Assembly: GCF_000758665.1 (NCBI RefSeq)
Contig: NZ_CP009285.1
Location: 1,488,001-1,552,000 of the forward strand
Length of the DNA: 64,000 nt
Source of the DNA: Paenibacillus borealis
GTDB lineage: Bacteria > Bacillota > Bacilli > Paenibacillales > Paenibacillaceae
Direction: 5' to 3'
Shown: in pieces, positions 8,494-16,689 of the stretch
Position numbering within the stretch: the first letter of the stretch is position 1
Layout: every line of letters starts with the position of its first letter
Position numbers and translations under genes: made by a program
Notes under the pieces: generated by a model
What the model was told of the DNA's origin: nothing
The model's database searches: none
The model's input: the letters and a program-made list of their open reading frames with translations, nothing else

Positions 8494-9638
8494 AGAAGAT
8501 GATCGGGCTCGCCGGGTCCATGAAGAAGCATCACAGCTCCAGTGAATATCTGTTGTCCGTCGCGCTCGAAGCAGCGGAGGAGCAGGGGGTGCAGACGGAA
8601 CTGCTGCGGCTGAATGATTACAATATTCTTCCTTGTGAGGGCTGCGGCAACTGCATGAACGGCAAACCCTGCCATCTGCTGAAGAAGCCGGAGGATCAGT
8701 TGACAGAACTGTATGACAAGCTGAAGGAAGCGGATGGCTTTATCTTCTCTTCCCCGGTCTATGCACTCTCGCTTCCGGCAGTCTGGAAGAATTGGATCGA
8801 CCGCTGCGAGCCCTGCTCCGCCGAGGATCTGGATTTTGAGCACTACAATTATGACCGGGTTGCCGGGGTGAAGGGCAAAGCGTTCAAGGGAAAGGTCGCC
8901 GGGCAGATTGTCGTCGCAGCGGGTCCGGGGCATGAATGGGCGCTGGCCTCTCTCATGCCTTGCTTCACGGCCATCAAGCTGTCCATGATCGCCAGCGCAG
9001 GCATCAGCCTGATTGAATACGACGGCCAGCCGGGTATCCGTAAACGCTCCTGGAGCAAACCGATTGAAGAAGCGGAATCCGCCAAAATGATGGCCCGGGC
9101 CGTCGGGCTGAGGGTTGCTTCGGCTCTGGGATTCTCCTACTTTGACAGCCCGGCGGAGCAGGGGCAGGTGCGCTGGGAACAGCAGCAGGAGCGCGCGGAG
9201 CTGGCCGGTGCCTGGTCTGCCTTCACTGTTCAGAACATCAGGGATGAGGAGGTCAGGCTCGGTGAGCTGGCGGAGAAGCAGCCGCATATCTTCGTCATTG
9301 GGGATCAGCAGGCCAGCAGCCGCTGCGGGCCGCTGCTGGAGCAGCTGGAGCAGCAATTCGGCGGCAGGGCAGCTTGTGCGCTGATCGCGAGAGTGGGGCA
9401 GCTGCCCCACTTCATTACCCATGAATTTGTGAAGGAGAAGACGGGGCAGGCAGTTCCCGGCTTCGAGCTGTATTATGACTGGGAAGACGCGCTGGCCTCA
9501 CGGTGCTCCGTAGCACCCGGCCAGCCGGCCATTCTGGTGGGACGGACCAGGGAGGAGTGGCAGCTGTTTGCCGTTGATGGAACGCAGGGCCGGGAGATCG
9601 GCCGGGTCGTTGACTATCTGGAGGAAGCCATCGTATGA
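8490..9638 (+). CDS. NADPH-dependent FMN reductase fused to a thioredoxin-like C-terminal domain
   Basis: A 382-aa protein. Residues 1 to about 220 form a flavodoxin-like FMN reductase: GLAGSMKKHHSSSEYLL phosphate loop, PCEGCGNCMNGKPC with a CxxC pair, and FSSPVYALSLPAVWKNWIDR. Residues from about 250, beginning HIFVIGDQQASSRCGPLLEQL, look like a thioredoxin-type fold with one cysteine, but this is pattern-matching only. It could supply electrons to the Fe-S enzymes around it or reduce a pathway intermediate. ATG 8490 overlaps the upstream TGA (ATGA), so it should be translated with the U32 gene. Confidence 0.75.
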   Translation: MKKMIGLAGSMKKHHSSSEYLLSVALEAAEEQGVQTELLRLNDYNILPCEGCGNCMNGKPCHLLKKPEDQLTELYDKLKEADGFIFSSPVYALSLPAVWKNWIDRCEPCSAEDLDFEHYNYDRVAGVKGKAFKGKVAGQIVVAAGPGHEWALASLMPCFTAIKLSMIASAGISLIEYDGQPGIRKRSWSKPIEEAESAKMMARAVGLRVASALGFSYFDSPAEQGQVRWEQQQERAELAGAWSAFTVQNIRDEEVRLGELAEKQPHIFVIGDQQASSRCGPLLEQLEQQFGGRAACALIARVGQLPHFITHEFVKEKTGQAVPGFELYYDWEDALASRCSVAPGQPAILVGRTREEWQLFAVDGTQGREIGRVVDYLEEAIV

Positions 9639-9676
9639 GCCGGTAGACGGACAAGATCAAGGGAGGAAAGTCACAA

Positions 9677-10435
9677 ATGTTGAAGACTAAGGGCATACCT
9701 TTATTTTACAGGTGCCAAGGCACCGGGGAGGCCGTATTGTGTCTGCACGGCAACCGGGACTCTTCGCTCGTCTTCCGGGAATTGGCCCAGGCGATGCAGC
9801 CTCATTATCAGGTGCTATGTGCTGATCTGCGGGGGCATGGCCAGTCGGAATACTCCGGTCCGCCGTTCACCCTTGAGGACATGGTTGATGATATCGTCCG
9901 GTTGCTGGACGAGCAGGGACTGAAGCAGGTCTCCATTGTGGGGCATTCTCTGGGGAGCACGCTTGCGCTGCTGCTGTCCGCACGTGATCCGGGCAGGGTG
10001 AAGAAGCTGGTGCTTATGGGGGCAGCCGCCACCTTTCGGGTTCCGTTCAAGCGGCCCGGCCACGGCGAGGAGATCACGCCGGATACAGTAAAGCAGACGA
10101 ATGCAGCCGCGGTTCCGTATTTTTTCACAGCAGACCATGAAGAGGTTCAGCATCTCATTCTGGAGGGCTGGTCCAGGCTGCCCGCCGCGACCCACCGGCT
10201 GATGATCCAGATTAAGCATCCCGACCTCCGGCCGATCCTTCAGGATATCCGGCAGAGGACTCTGATTATAACCGGCCAAGAGGACCGTATCACGCCACTG
10301 CCCAAGGCCTTGGAGCTGAACCGGTATATGCCGGACTCCCGGATGCTGGCGGTTCCGGGCACCGGACACTTTATGTTTCTTGAGGAGAGCGAAACCGTAG
10401 CCAGTGCAATACTCACTTTCCTCAAGGAGGAGTAG
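9677..10435 (+). CDS. Alpha/beta hydrolase
   Basis: A 252-aa protein with the alpha/beta hydrolase elements in order: LCLHGNRDSS oxyanion loop, ADLRGHGQSE, nucleophile elbow GHSLGS with S91, LIITGQEDRITP carrying the acid, and GTGHFMF with the catalytic histidine. The start ATG follows GGGAGGAAAG. The family hydrolyses esters, lactones, thioesters or C-C bonds. In a carrier-protein pathway it could act as a thioesterase, but nothing in the sequence decides this. Confidence 0.85.
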   Translation: MLKTKGIPLFYRCQGTGEAVLCLHGNRDSSLVFRELAQAMQPHYQVLCADLRGHGQSEYSGPPFTLEDMVDDIVRLLDEQGLKQVSIVGHSLGSTLALLLSARDPGRVKKLVLMGAAATFRVPFKRPGHGEEITPDTVKQTNAAAVPYFFTADHEEVQHLILEGWSRLPAATHRLMIQIKHPDLRPILQDIRQRTLIITGQEDRITPLPKALELNRYMPDSRMLAVPGTGHFMFLEESETVASAILTFLKEE

Positions 10436-10436
10436 C

Positions 10437-11720
10437 ATGGGCAGAGTGCTGCTAATATCGGCGAATACGGAGAAGCGGCCGCCCGTATTTCCCCTTGGCC
10501 TCAGCTATATTCATGCCAGTCTTGTCGCCTCCGGCTATGAAGCAGGCATGCTGGATATGACCCAGCTGGACTATACCCGGGAGGCTGTTACCTCTTACCT
10601 GGATTCCTATGCACCGGATTACATCGGCGTGTCGATCCGTAACCTGGATAATTGCTGTATGCAGTATCCCCGGAGTTTCGTGGAGCAGGTCTGCCTCCTG
10701 GTGGATTGGGTCCGGCAATGGAGCCATGCGGCTATTGTCATTCTGGGGGGAGCGGGCTTCTCGCTCCTTCCCAGGCAGTGGCTGCAGGAGACGGGGGCTG
10801 ATTATGGGATTGTGGGCGATGGCTGTGACAGTATGGTTGAACTCTTATCCCATCTGGAGAAGGGAGAGGAGCCATCTGCCGTAAGCGGGCTGATGTTCTG
10901 CACAAAGAACGGAGAATGGAAATACTCGGCGCCGGAGGCGCCTGAACAGCTGGATCACCCTTATTTTCCGAGCCGCAGCGGATTTCTGCATAGCTATGAT
11001 GTGGAGCGGAAGGTGCGCCATAATGTATTGACCAAGAGAGGCTGTGCACTGAGCTGCACCTATTGCGCCTATCCGTCGCTGGAGGGCAGGGCAGTCCGCC
11101 TGCGGTCGCCGCAGGGAATTGCAGACGAGATTGAGCAGATGGTGCTGCAGCATGACATCGGTTCCTTTGATTTCGTGGACAGTGTGTTCAACTATCCCTT
11201 GGAGCATGCTGAGGATATTTGCCGGGAGCTGATCGGGCGTGCGGTGCCGGTGTCCTGGGGCTGCTTCCTGAATCCCCGGTTCTTCACTGCAGAGTTTGCC
11301 GGGCTGCTTAAGCAGGCAGGGTGTACGGAAGTGGAGTTTGGCATTGATTCAGGCAGCGATATCTGCCTGCGGTCGTTCAAGAAGAACTTCCGCCAGACCG
11401 AAATCCGGGCTGTGGTGCAGCTCTGTCAGGAACAGGATTTAGCCTTCAGCTTTTGCCTGCTTATCGGCGGGCCGGAGGAAACCCCCGAGACCTTGAGGGA
11501 GACGCTGGATCTGATGGAGGAATTGAAGGTTCAGCACATCTTCGGTTTGTTTGGCATCCGCATTCTGCCGTCAACAGATATGTACAGGTACGTTGGTTCC
11601 CCGGAGCCGGATGATCTGCTCCATCCGAAGTTCTTCATGTCCCCCCAGCTAAATCTGGAGCAGGCGAGCAGCATATGCCGTCCTTACCGGGAGCGGAATC
11701 CGGACTGGATGTTTATTTAA
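10437..11720 (+). CDS. B12-binding-type radical SAM protein 1
   Basis: A 427-aa protein. Residues 1 to about 145 match the Rossmann-like B12-binding domain found before many radical SAM domains (RVLLISANTEKRPPVFPLGL through VILGGAGFSLLP and GIVGDGCDS). The radical SAM domain starts at RGCALSCTYC with C203, C207 and C210. No DxHxxG cobalamin-tail histidine is seen, as is usual for this class. Members do methylations and rearrangements. AAGGAGGAG precedes ATG 10437, one base after the hydrolase stop. Confidence 0.85.
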   Translation: MGRVLLISANTEKRPPVFPLGLSYIHASLVASGYEAGMLDMTQLDYTREAVTSYLDSYAPDYIGVSIRNLDNCCMQYPRSFVEQVCLLVDWVRQWSHAAIVILGGAGFSLLPRQWLQETGADYGIVGDGCDSMVELLSHLEKGEEPSAVSGLMFCTKNGEWKYSAPEAPEQLDHPYFPSRSGFLHSYDVERKVRHNVLTKRGCALSCTYCAYPSLEGRAVRLRSPQGIADEIEQMVLQHDIGSFDFVDSVFNYPLEHAEDICRELIGRAVPVSWGCFLNPRFFTAEFAGLLKQAGCTEVEFGIDSGSDICLRSFKKNFRQTEIRAVVQLCQEQDLAFSFCLLIGGPEETPETLRETLDLMEELKVQHIFGLFGIRILPSTDMYRYVGSPEPDDLLHPKFFMSPQLNLEQASSICRPYRERNPDWMFI

Positions 11721-11746
11721 AATAGGAAGACAGGGTGGGCGTAATC

Positions 11747-13030
11747 ATGAGAATACTGGTAGTGTCTACGAATACCCTGAAGAAGCCGATGCCTGTTCTT
11801 CCGGTTGGGGCGGGGATGGTCTACTCGGCTCTGACGGCTGCCGGTTTCGAGACCCGCTTTCTGGATTTGGCCTTTATGGCTGAACCGTTTGCGGCACTCC
11901 GGGATGAGCTGCGGGTATTTGAACCGGAGCTGATCTGCCTGTCTGTGCGCAACATCGACAATCAGGTGATCCAGCAGCCGGAGAGCTATCTGCCTTTTAT
12001 AAGAGAAGTAATGAAGGTATGCCGTACATGCAGCTCAGCCAAGGTTCTGCTTGGAGGAGCCGCGATGCTGGTCATGCCGGAGGAGCTGGTGGAAGAGCTG
12101 GGGGCGGATTACGGAATTAAGGGAAGCGGTGAGACGGAGGCTGTCCGGCTGGCCCATGAACTTGAACGGGGGCAGGCCGCAGGCAGAGACAAGGTAGTTA
12201 CTGCGGTTCCTGCCTATCATCCGGTGTACAGCCGAATTCCCGCCAAGACGCTGTTCTCCCCGCAGTATTTTATCCCGAACCCCCGCATCAAAAAAGCCTC
12301 CATGGGCTATCAGGCCTCCAGAGGCTGCAGCAGGCACTGTATCTATTGCTCAGAGGGCTATAAGAATTCCGGCGGCTGCCGGATTCCTGCGGAACAATTC
12401 ATGGAAGACATGAAGATCCTGCAGGCAGATTATCAAGTGAACAGTATCACTTTTGTAGACGGCGTCTTCAATCATGATGTGGAAGAGACGATGGAGTTCT
12501 GCGGGCTGATCGGCCGCACAAGCGCATCACTGGACTGGAGCTGTGCCCTGACCCCGGCCAATATTACTGAGGAACTGGTCTGCTTGCTGAAGAGGAGCGG
12601 TTGCCGGTTTGTGGATATCGGTGCGGATTCGGGTTCTGAGCAGATGCTGAGGCGGATGGGCAAGCAATTCCACCCGGAGCAGCTGCTGGAGCTGGGACGT
12701 CTCCTGGAGCAATATCAGATCCCGTATTCGGTGTCGCTGCTGTTCGGCGGGCCGGGAGAGCATGAAGAGACCATGGCAGAGACCGTACAACTGGTCAACC
12801 AATTGAATCCCGTCTATATTCTGGCCAGTCAAGGGATTCGTATCTACCCTCATACGGCACTGTACCATACCGCCCTTCAGGAGCAGGTTATCCAGAAGAA
12901 TGATAACTTGCTGGTTCCCGCGTTCTATCAGTCCAAGGACTACAGTGACGCTCTTCTCAACAAGGTCTTGGCAGCATCGCGCCACATCTATAAGGATATG
13001 CTTATGAATTCAATTGGAGGAAGGACTTGA
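11747..13030 (+). CDS. B12-binding-type radical SAM protein 2
   Basis: A 427-aa protein of the same length and plan as its upstream neighbour: MRILVVSTNTLKKPMPVLPV, VLLGGAAMLVMPEEL and GIKGSGETEAV form the B12-binding part, and RGCSRHCIYC gives the cluster cysteines C194, C198 and C201. Shared patterns such as SVRNIDNQ (SIRNLDNC in protein 1) and FVDIGADSGS (VEFGIDSGS) show that the pair arose by duplication. ATG 11747 follows GGGTGGG; an in-frame GTG at 11735 is less likely. The two proteins probably act on related positions of one substrate. Confidence 0.85.
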   Translation: MRILVVSTNTLKKPMPVLPVGAGMVYSALTAAGFETRFLDLAFMAEPFAALRDELRVFEPELICLSVRNIDNQVIQQPESYLPFIREVMKVCRTCSSAKVLLGGAAMLVMPEELVEELGADYGIKGSGETEAVRLAHELERGQAAGRDKVVTAVPAYHPVYSRIPAKTLFSPQYFIPNPRIKKASMGYQASRGCSRHCIYCSEGYKNSGGCRIPAEQFMEDMKILQADYQVNSITFVDGVFNHDVEETMEFCGLIGRTSASLDWSCALTPANITEELVCLLKRSGCRFVDIGADSGSEQMLRRMGKQFHPEQLLELGRLLEQYQIPYSVSLLFGGPGEHEETMAETVQLVNQLNPVYILASQGIRIYPHTALYHTALQEQVIQKNDNLLVPAFYQSKDYSDALLNKVLAASRHIYKDMLMNSIGGRT

Positions 13031-13034
13031 TCGA

Positions 13035-14333
13035 ATGAACAAGCCTGTATACCCGTTCCGCGAGATAGGGATCGGCCACTATCCCATGGGCAATTCTCCG
13101 GTTACCCCGGAGGACAGCAAACATCTGCCGTCCATGATGAACTTGAATCATGCCGCTCCAAGCTCTAAACTTGTATATGTACATATTCCGTTCTGTGACT
13201 CCATCTGCCCGTTCTGCCCGTATCCCAAGGCGTTCAATGAGCAGACAGCCCGCCAGGAATATTTGACCGCGCTGTTCAGCGAACTGGAGATATATGGTTC
13301 GGCGCCGCAGATCCGCAACTGCTCCGTGGAGGCGCTCTATATTGGCGGAGGAACTCCAAGCGTTCTGGACGAGGAAGAGATCACGGCGCTCTTCGAGCAG
13401 CTGCAGGCCACACTCCCCATGCAGAATATTGAAGAAATCACGTTTGAGGGGAATCCCGCCTCATTTACCGCGGCCAAGCTGAAGCTGCTCTATGCTCTTG
13501 GCGTCAACCGAATCAGTCTGGGCGTTCAGACCTTTAATGATGAGCTGGGGAGACGCCTCGGACTGCTTCAGACCAGCGAGGATTCACTGCGGACCATTCA
13601 GCAGTCACGGGAGGCCGGAATATCCAATGTCAGCCTGGATCTGATGTACAATCTGCCGGGTCAGAGCATGGAGGAATGGCTGGAGGATCTGGAGAAGGTG
13701 GTGGAGCTTGGAATCGGTCATGTCACGTTATTCCCGCTGAAGATCATTCCCGGCTTCGGCCTCGCCAAACGCATTGCCAGCGGCGAGCTTCCGCCCTGCG
13801 GTGATCTTGCGCTGGAGCAGCAGATGTATGTTGAGGCTTGCCGCTATCTGGAATCGCATGGCTACGCGGTCGAATCCACCTATGATTTCGTGCAGCCGGG
13901 CGGACATCATATTTACAGCCGCAAGCATTTTGACGATCATCTGGACCTGCTCTCTGTCGGACTGGGGGCATTCGGCGAAGTGGGCGGCTATGCTTATCAG
14001 AATGTGAAGCTGCTTCCGGAGTATGTGAAAAAAATTACATCAGGAGAGCTGCCGGTTTCCTTAGGCTACCAAGTGACGCCGGAGGATCTGCCCAACCAGT
14101 TCCTGGCGATGGGCCTGCGCCGCACTGCGATTGACCGCCAACTGTTTCGCCGTAAATTTGGCAGCTTCCCGGAGGAACATTTTCCTGAGCTGTTCGATAA
14201 GTTTGTCAAGGCGGGCCTGGTGGATATTCGTGAGGAGACTATTGCTCTAACACGTTTTGAAGGATTGTTCTGGGGCAACAATGTATGTAAGGAGTTTTGC
14301 GAGGAACATATCAAAATTGCTTTTCCAAAATGA
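13035..14333 (+). CDS. HemW-like radical SAM protein C
   Basis: A 432-aa protein. YVHIPFCDSICPFCPY gives cluster cysteines C54, C58 and C61, followed by IGGGTPSVL, FEGNPASFT, VNRISLGVQTF and LDLMYNLPGQS. The C-terminus carries GLFWGNNVCKEFC, the same motif seen in A and B. Its N-terminus reads GIGHYPMGN where A and B have CVSHYP, so the N-terminal cysteine of the pair is missing here. ATG 13035 is preceded by GGAGGAAGG and starts 4 bp after the previous stop. Confidence 0.85.
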   Translation: MNKPVYPFREIGIGHYPMGNSPVTPEDSKHLPSMMNLNHAAPSSKLVYVHIPFCDSICPFCPYPKAFNEQTARQEYLTALFSELEIYGSAPQIRNCSVEALYIGGGTPSVLDEEEITALFEQLQATLPMQNIEEITFEGNPASFTAAKLKLLYALGVNRISLGVQTFNDELGRRLGLLQTSEDSLRTIQQSREAGISNVSLDLMYNLPGQSMEEWLEDLEKVVELGIGHVTLFPLKIIPGFGLAKRIASGELPPCGDLALEQQMYVEACRYLESHGYAVESTYDFVQPGGHHIYSRKHFDDHLDLLSVGLGAFGEVGGYAYQNVKLLPEYVKKITSGELPVSLGYQVTPEDLPNQFLAMGLRRTAIDRQLFRRKFGSFPEEHFPELFDKFVKAGLVDIREETIALTRFEGLFWGNNVCKEFCEEHIKIAFPK

Positions 14334-14345
14334 TGGAGGGGTACT

Positions 14346-15152
14346 ATGAACAGCAAAGTGACCAAGAACATTTTCTATGAGGATCTTCAGGACGCCGGGA
14401 AGTTCAAGCAGCTTGAGAAGCGGTTACTCGGCGAGTCGAATCTGCCGGGTCCGCGGGCCAATCTGGGGGCGGCCTCCACGTTCGCGGATGCCTTCGGGTC
14501 GGATTGGGTAACCGGCGATGCCTGGGAGCTGCTTGTCGAATGGAGCAGCAGAGCGGAGGCGGATGCGCCGACGGATGATCCCCGTGAGTTTTTGCCTTTC
14601 TGTGCGCTGCAGGCGATGGGAACCTATTACCGCTATGCAGATTCTTCGAGGCAGCAGATCATTCTGGAGCGTTGTCAAGCAGCCATGAATGATTCCCGCT
14701 GGCGGATGCGTGAAGCGGCAGCGATGGCGCTGCAGCGAATCGGGGAACAGGACTTTGGAGCGCTCCGAAGCTTGTTCGATGCTATGATGGGCAAGGCCAG
14801 TGCGCTGGAGAAGCGGGCTTTCGTAGCGACGCTGGCCCACCCGCCTATGCTGAAGGATGCTGCCCATGTCTTGTATGCTCTGGAGCTGTCGGAGCACATC
14901 CTGGATGAGATTGCTGAGGGGAAGACCCGCTATGGGACGGAAGATTTCCGCGTCCTGTCCAAAGGTCTGGAGTATGCTCTCAGTGTATTCGTCGAGCGTG
15001 CCCCTGAGGCCGGCTTCCGGATGCTGGCCAAATTCGCTGTGACCGAAGATAAACGGATGCAAAAAATCGTGAAATCCAACCTCGGCAAAGCCAGACTGGC
15101 CAAAAAATACAGCCAGGATGTGGAGCGTATCCAGCTGCTGATGAATGCCTGA
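14346..15152 (+). CDS. HEAT-repeat-like protein, function unknown
   Basis: A 268-aa, mostly helical protein. RWRMREAAAMALQRIGEQDF is a typical HEAT-type helix pair, and the rest resembles DNA-alkylation-repeat or HEAT scaffolds. No catalytic motif is visible. It is the last gene of the operon, 12 bp after radical SAM protein C, and is preceded by GGAGGGG. It could be a protein-binding scaffold; the assignment rests on repeat pattern only. Confidence 0.6.
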   Translation: MNSKVTKNIFYEDLQDAGKFKQLEKRLLGESNLPGPRANLGAASTFADAFGSDWVTGDAWELLVEWSSRAEADAPTDDPREFLPFCALQAMGTYYRYADSSRQQIILERCQAAMNDSRWRMREAAAMALQRIGEQDFGALRSLFDAMMGKASALEKRAFVATLAHPPMLKDAAHVLYALELSEHILDEIAEGKTRYGTEDFRVLSKGLEYALSVFVERAPEAGFRMLAKFAVTEDKRMQKIVKSNLGKARLAKKYSQDVERIQLLMNA

Positions 15153-15178
15153 GGACACTGATCAATAAGCCGAGACAC

Positions 15179-15232
15179 CACAAACAGCCGGACCGTACGC
15201 GATGCGCGGGTTGGGCTGTTTGGGCTGTTTGT
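15179..15232 (+). terminator. Possible terminator hairpin after the radical SAM operon
   Basis: CAAACAGCC (15181-15189) can pair with GGGCTGTTTG further right, where the GGGCTGTTT half is present twice. There is no T-run after the stem, so intrinsic termination is uncertain. Confidence 0.4.
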
Positions 15233-15249
15233 GATTTGGAATTCAATGA

Positions 15250-15532
15250 AATAGTTGTCTGAAAAACTATACAGGCTTCATAACTAGCTCCGGTCGCTTC
15301 AGGACCAGCAGCGGTTAAAGGGAATTAATTATTCTGGAGATTAAAAGCGATAGAGTAAGATAGGATCTAAAAGCTGGTGCGAATGCCAAACTCCCTCAGA
15401 ATTTGTGGAAACTATAAGGAATAGGCAGTGTTTATATATAGTCAACAATTGATTGATATCCTTTCTAGTATTTTATTAGCGGAAGAATAGGGAATTAATA
15501 TGGAAGAGGGATAGGTTATGCTGATTTCCGCA
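15250..15532 (+). promoter_or_regulatory. CRISPR array 1 leader
   Basis: AT-rich, gene-free sequence directly before the first repeat. It is clearly homologous to the leader of array 2: shared blocks include GGTGCGAATG, CTCAGAATTTGT, TATTAGCGGAA and GGTTATGCTG, in the same order and spacing. Relative to leader 2 it lacks about 26 bp that hold the right arm of the GGTGCGAA...TTCGCACC hairpin. Confidence 0.7.
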
Positions 15533-16173
15533 GTCGCACTCCGTGTGGAGTGCGTGGATTGAAATGTTTCAGCAGGTATATCCAATGACGATTCAGCAGG
15601 TCGCACTCCGTGTGGAGTGTGTGGATTGAAATGACACCACGGAGTAAGAGCCACTACATGTCTGGGAAGTCGCACTCCGTGTGGAGTGTGTGGATTGAAA
15701 TACACAGAAGCAGATTGATGCGGGTTGGGCGGATCGTCGCACTCCGTGTGGAGTGTGTGGATTGAAATACTGATGAAATAACCAAGAAATATGAATTCCT
15801 GCGTCGCACTCCGTGTGGAGTGTGTGGATTGAAATTGCATAACGCTGAGATTCTTCGTTACGCCGACGGCGTCGCACTCCGTGTGGAATGTGTGGATTGA
15901 AATTGCGTATGTACCACGACCCGTGCGTCCAGTTCGGTCGCACTCCGTGTGGAGTGTGTGGATTGAAATAGCCGTAGATCGGTGCCCGCGCCGTCTCACA
16001 CCCGGTCGCACTCCGTGTGGAGTGTGTGGATTGAAATGATTCAAATGGCAGGAATTTGCATGGCAGGCTTTGGTCTCACTCCGTGTGGAGTGTGTGGATT
16101 GAAATTTGGATGCTTCGAGCTCAGTAAGAGCCTTGCGCTTGTCGCACTCCGTGTGGAGTGCGTGGATTGGAAT
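15533..16173 (+). CRISPR. CRISPR array 1, type I-C, 10 repeats / 9 spacers
   Basis: Repeats of 33 bp start at 15533, 15600, 15669, 15736, 15803, 15871, 15937, 16005, 16073 and 16141. They begin GTCGCACTCC and end GTGGATTGAAAT, with an 8-bp stem (CGCACTCC with GGAGTGCG) and a GTGT loop. Spacers are 34-36 bp. The first repeat has the same sequence as array 2, while repeats 2-9 carry GTGTGG instead of GCGTGG. Repeat 6 has GGAATG, repeat 9 begins GTCTCAC, and the last ends GATTGGAAT. The leader is on the left and decay is at the right end. The repeat type matches the type I-C cas genes downstream. Confidence 0.97.
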
Positions 16174-16301
16174 TCATCGAAAAGGCGTTTTGCTGGAATT
16201 TGATCATGTTGCACACCGTATTTTATTGACAATGCAAGCAAAACAAAAGCACTGAACTTCCGCATAATCAGCAGAAATTCAGTGCTTTTTCATATCAGAG
16301 A

Positions 16302-16535
16302 CTATTCTTTACGGCGTATTTCAAATAAATCGTTAGGGGTAACTTCGAAATAGAGGCATAACTTCATAATTAACTCCGCTGAAATTTTCTTCTTTTCCAT
16401 ATTCGTGTTGTGCATTAATTCCATTATTGTTGTTCTGCGGTGCCCGATCTCCTTGGACAGTTTTAATACAGATATATCATGTGCCTTCAATATTGTGTCC
16501 AGTTTGCAGTAGAGAGTATAGTCTTTAAATTCCAT
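16302..16535 (-). CDS. XRE (Cro/CI)-type transcriptional regulator
   Basis: A 77-aa protein that is essentially one helix-turn-helix domain: LDTILKAHDISVLKLSKEIG, then TTIMELMHN, then AELIMKLCLYFEVTPNDLFE, the usual XRE pattern with the CxYFxVxPxDL tail. It sits between CRISPR arrays 1 and 2, divergent from an unknown gene. Two 17-bp palindromic sites lie in the shared upstream region, so autoregulation and control of the neighbour are likely. Similar small regulators are common in mobile and defence regions. An RBS-like GGAGGAGCC precedes its ATG on the minus strand. Confidence 0.85.
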   Translation of the reverse strand: MEFKDYTLYCKLDTILKAHDISVLKLSKEIGHRRTTIMELMHNTNMEKKKISAELIMKLCLYFEVTPNDLFEIRRKE

Positions 16536-16560
16536 ATGGCTCCTCCAAAATCGAAATTAG

Positions 16561-16620
16561 TTGCACTTTTAAAGTGCATATTGTATATTGTTGATATAGG
16601 AGTTGAACTTTAAACGTGCA
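16561..16620. promoter_or_regulatory. Two palindromic operators and a promoter between XRE gene and unknown gene
   Basis: Site 1 at 16562-16578 is a 17-bp perfect palindrome around a central base (TGCACTTT, T, AAAGTGCA). Site 2 at 16604-16620 (TGAACTTT...CGTGCA) agrees at 14 of 17 positions and lies 42 bp away, about four helical turns. A plus-strand promoter, TTGCAC (16561-16566), 17 bp, TATATT (16584-16589), has its -35 box inside site 1. The natural ligand is the XRE protein encoded beside it. Confidence 0.65.
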
Positions 16621-16689
16621 GTTTATAGGTGAGAATTTAGTGGTACGCTTTGCAAATATCCTTGAGAGCAATCAAACGGAGGAAGCTAT

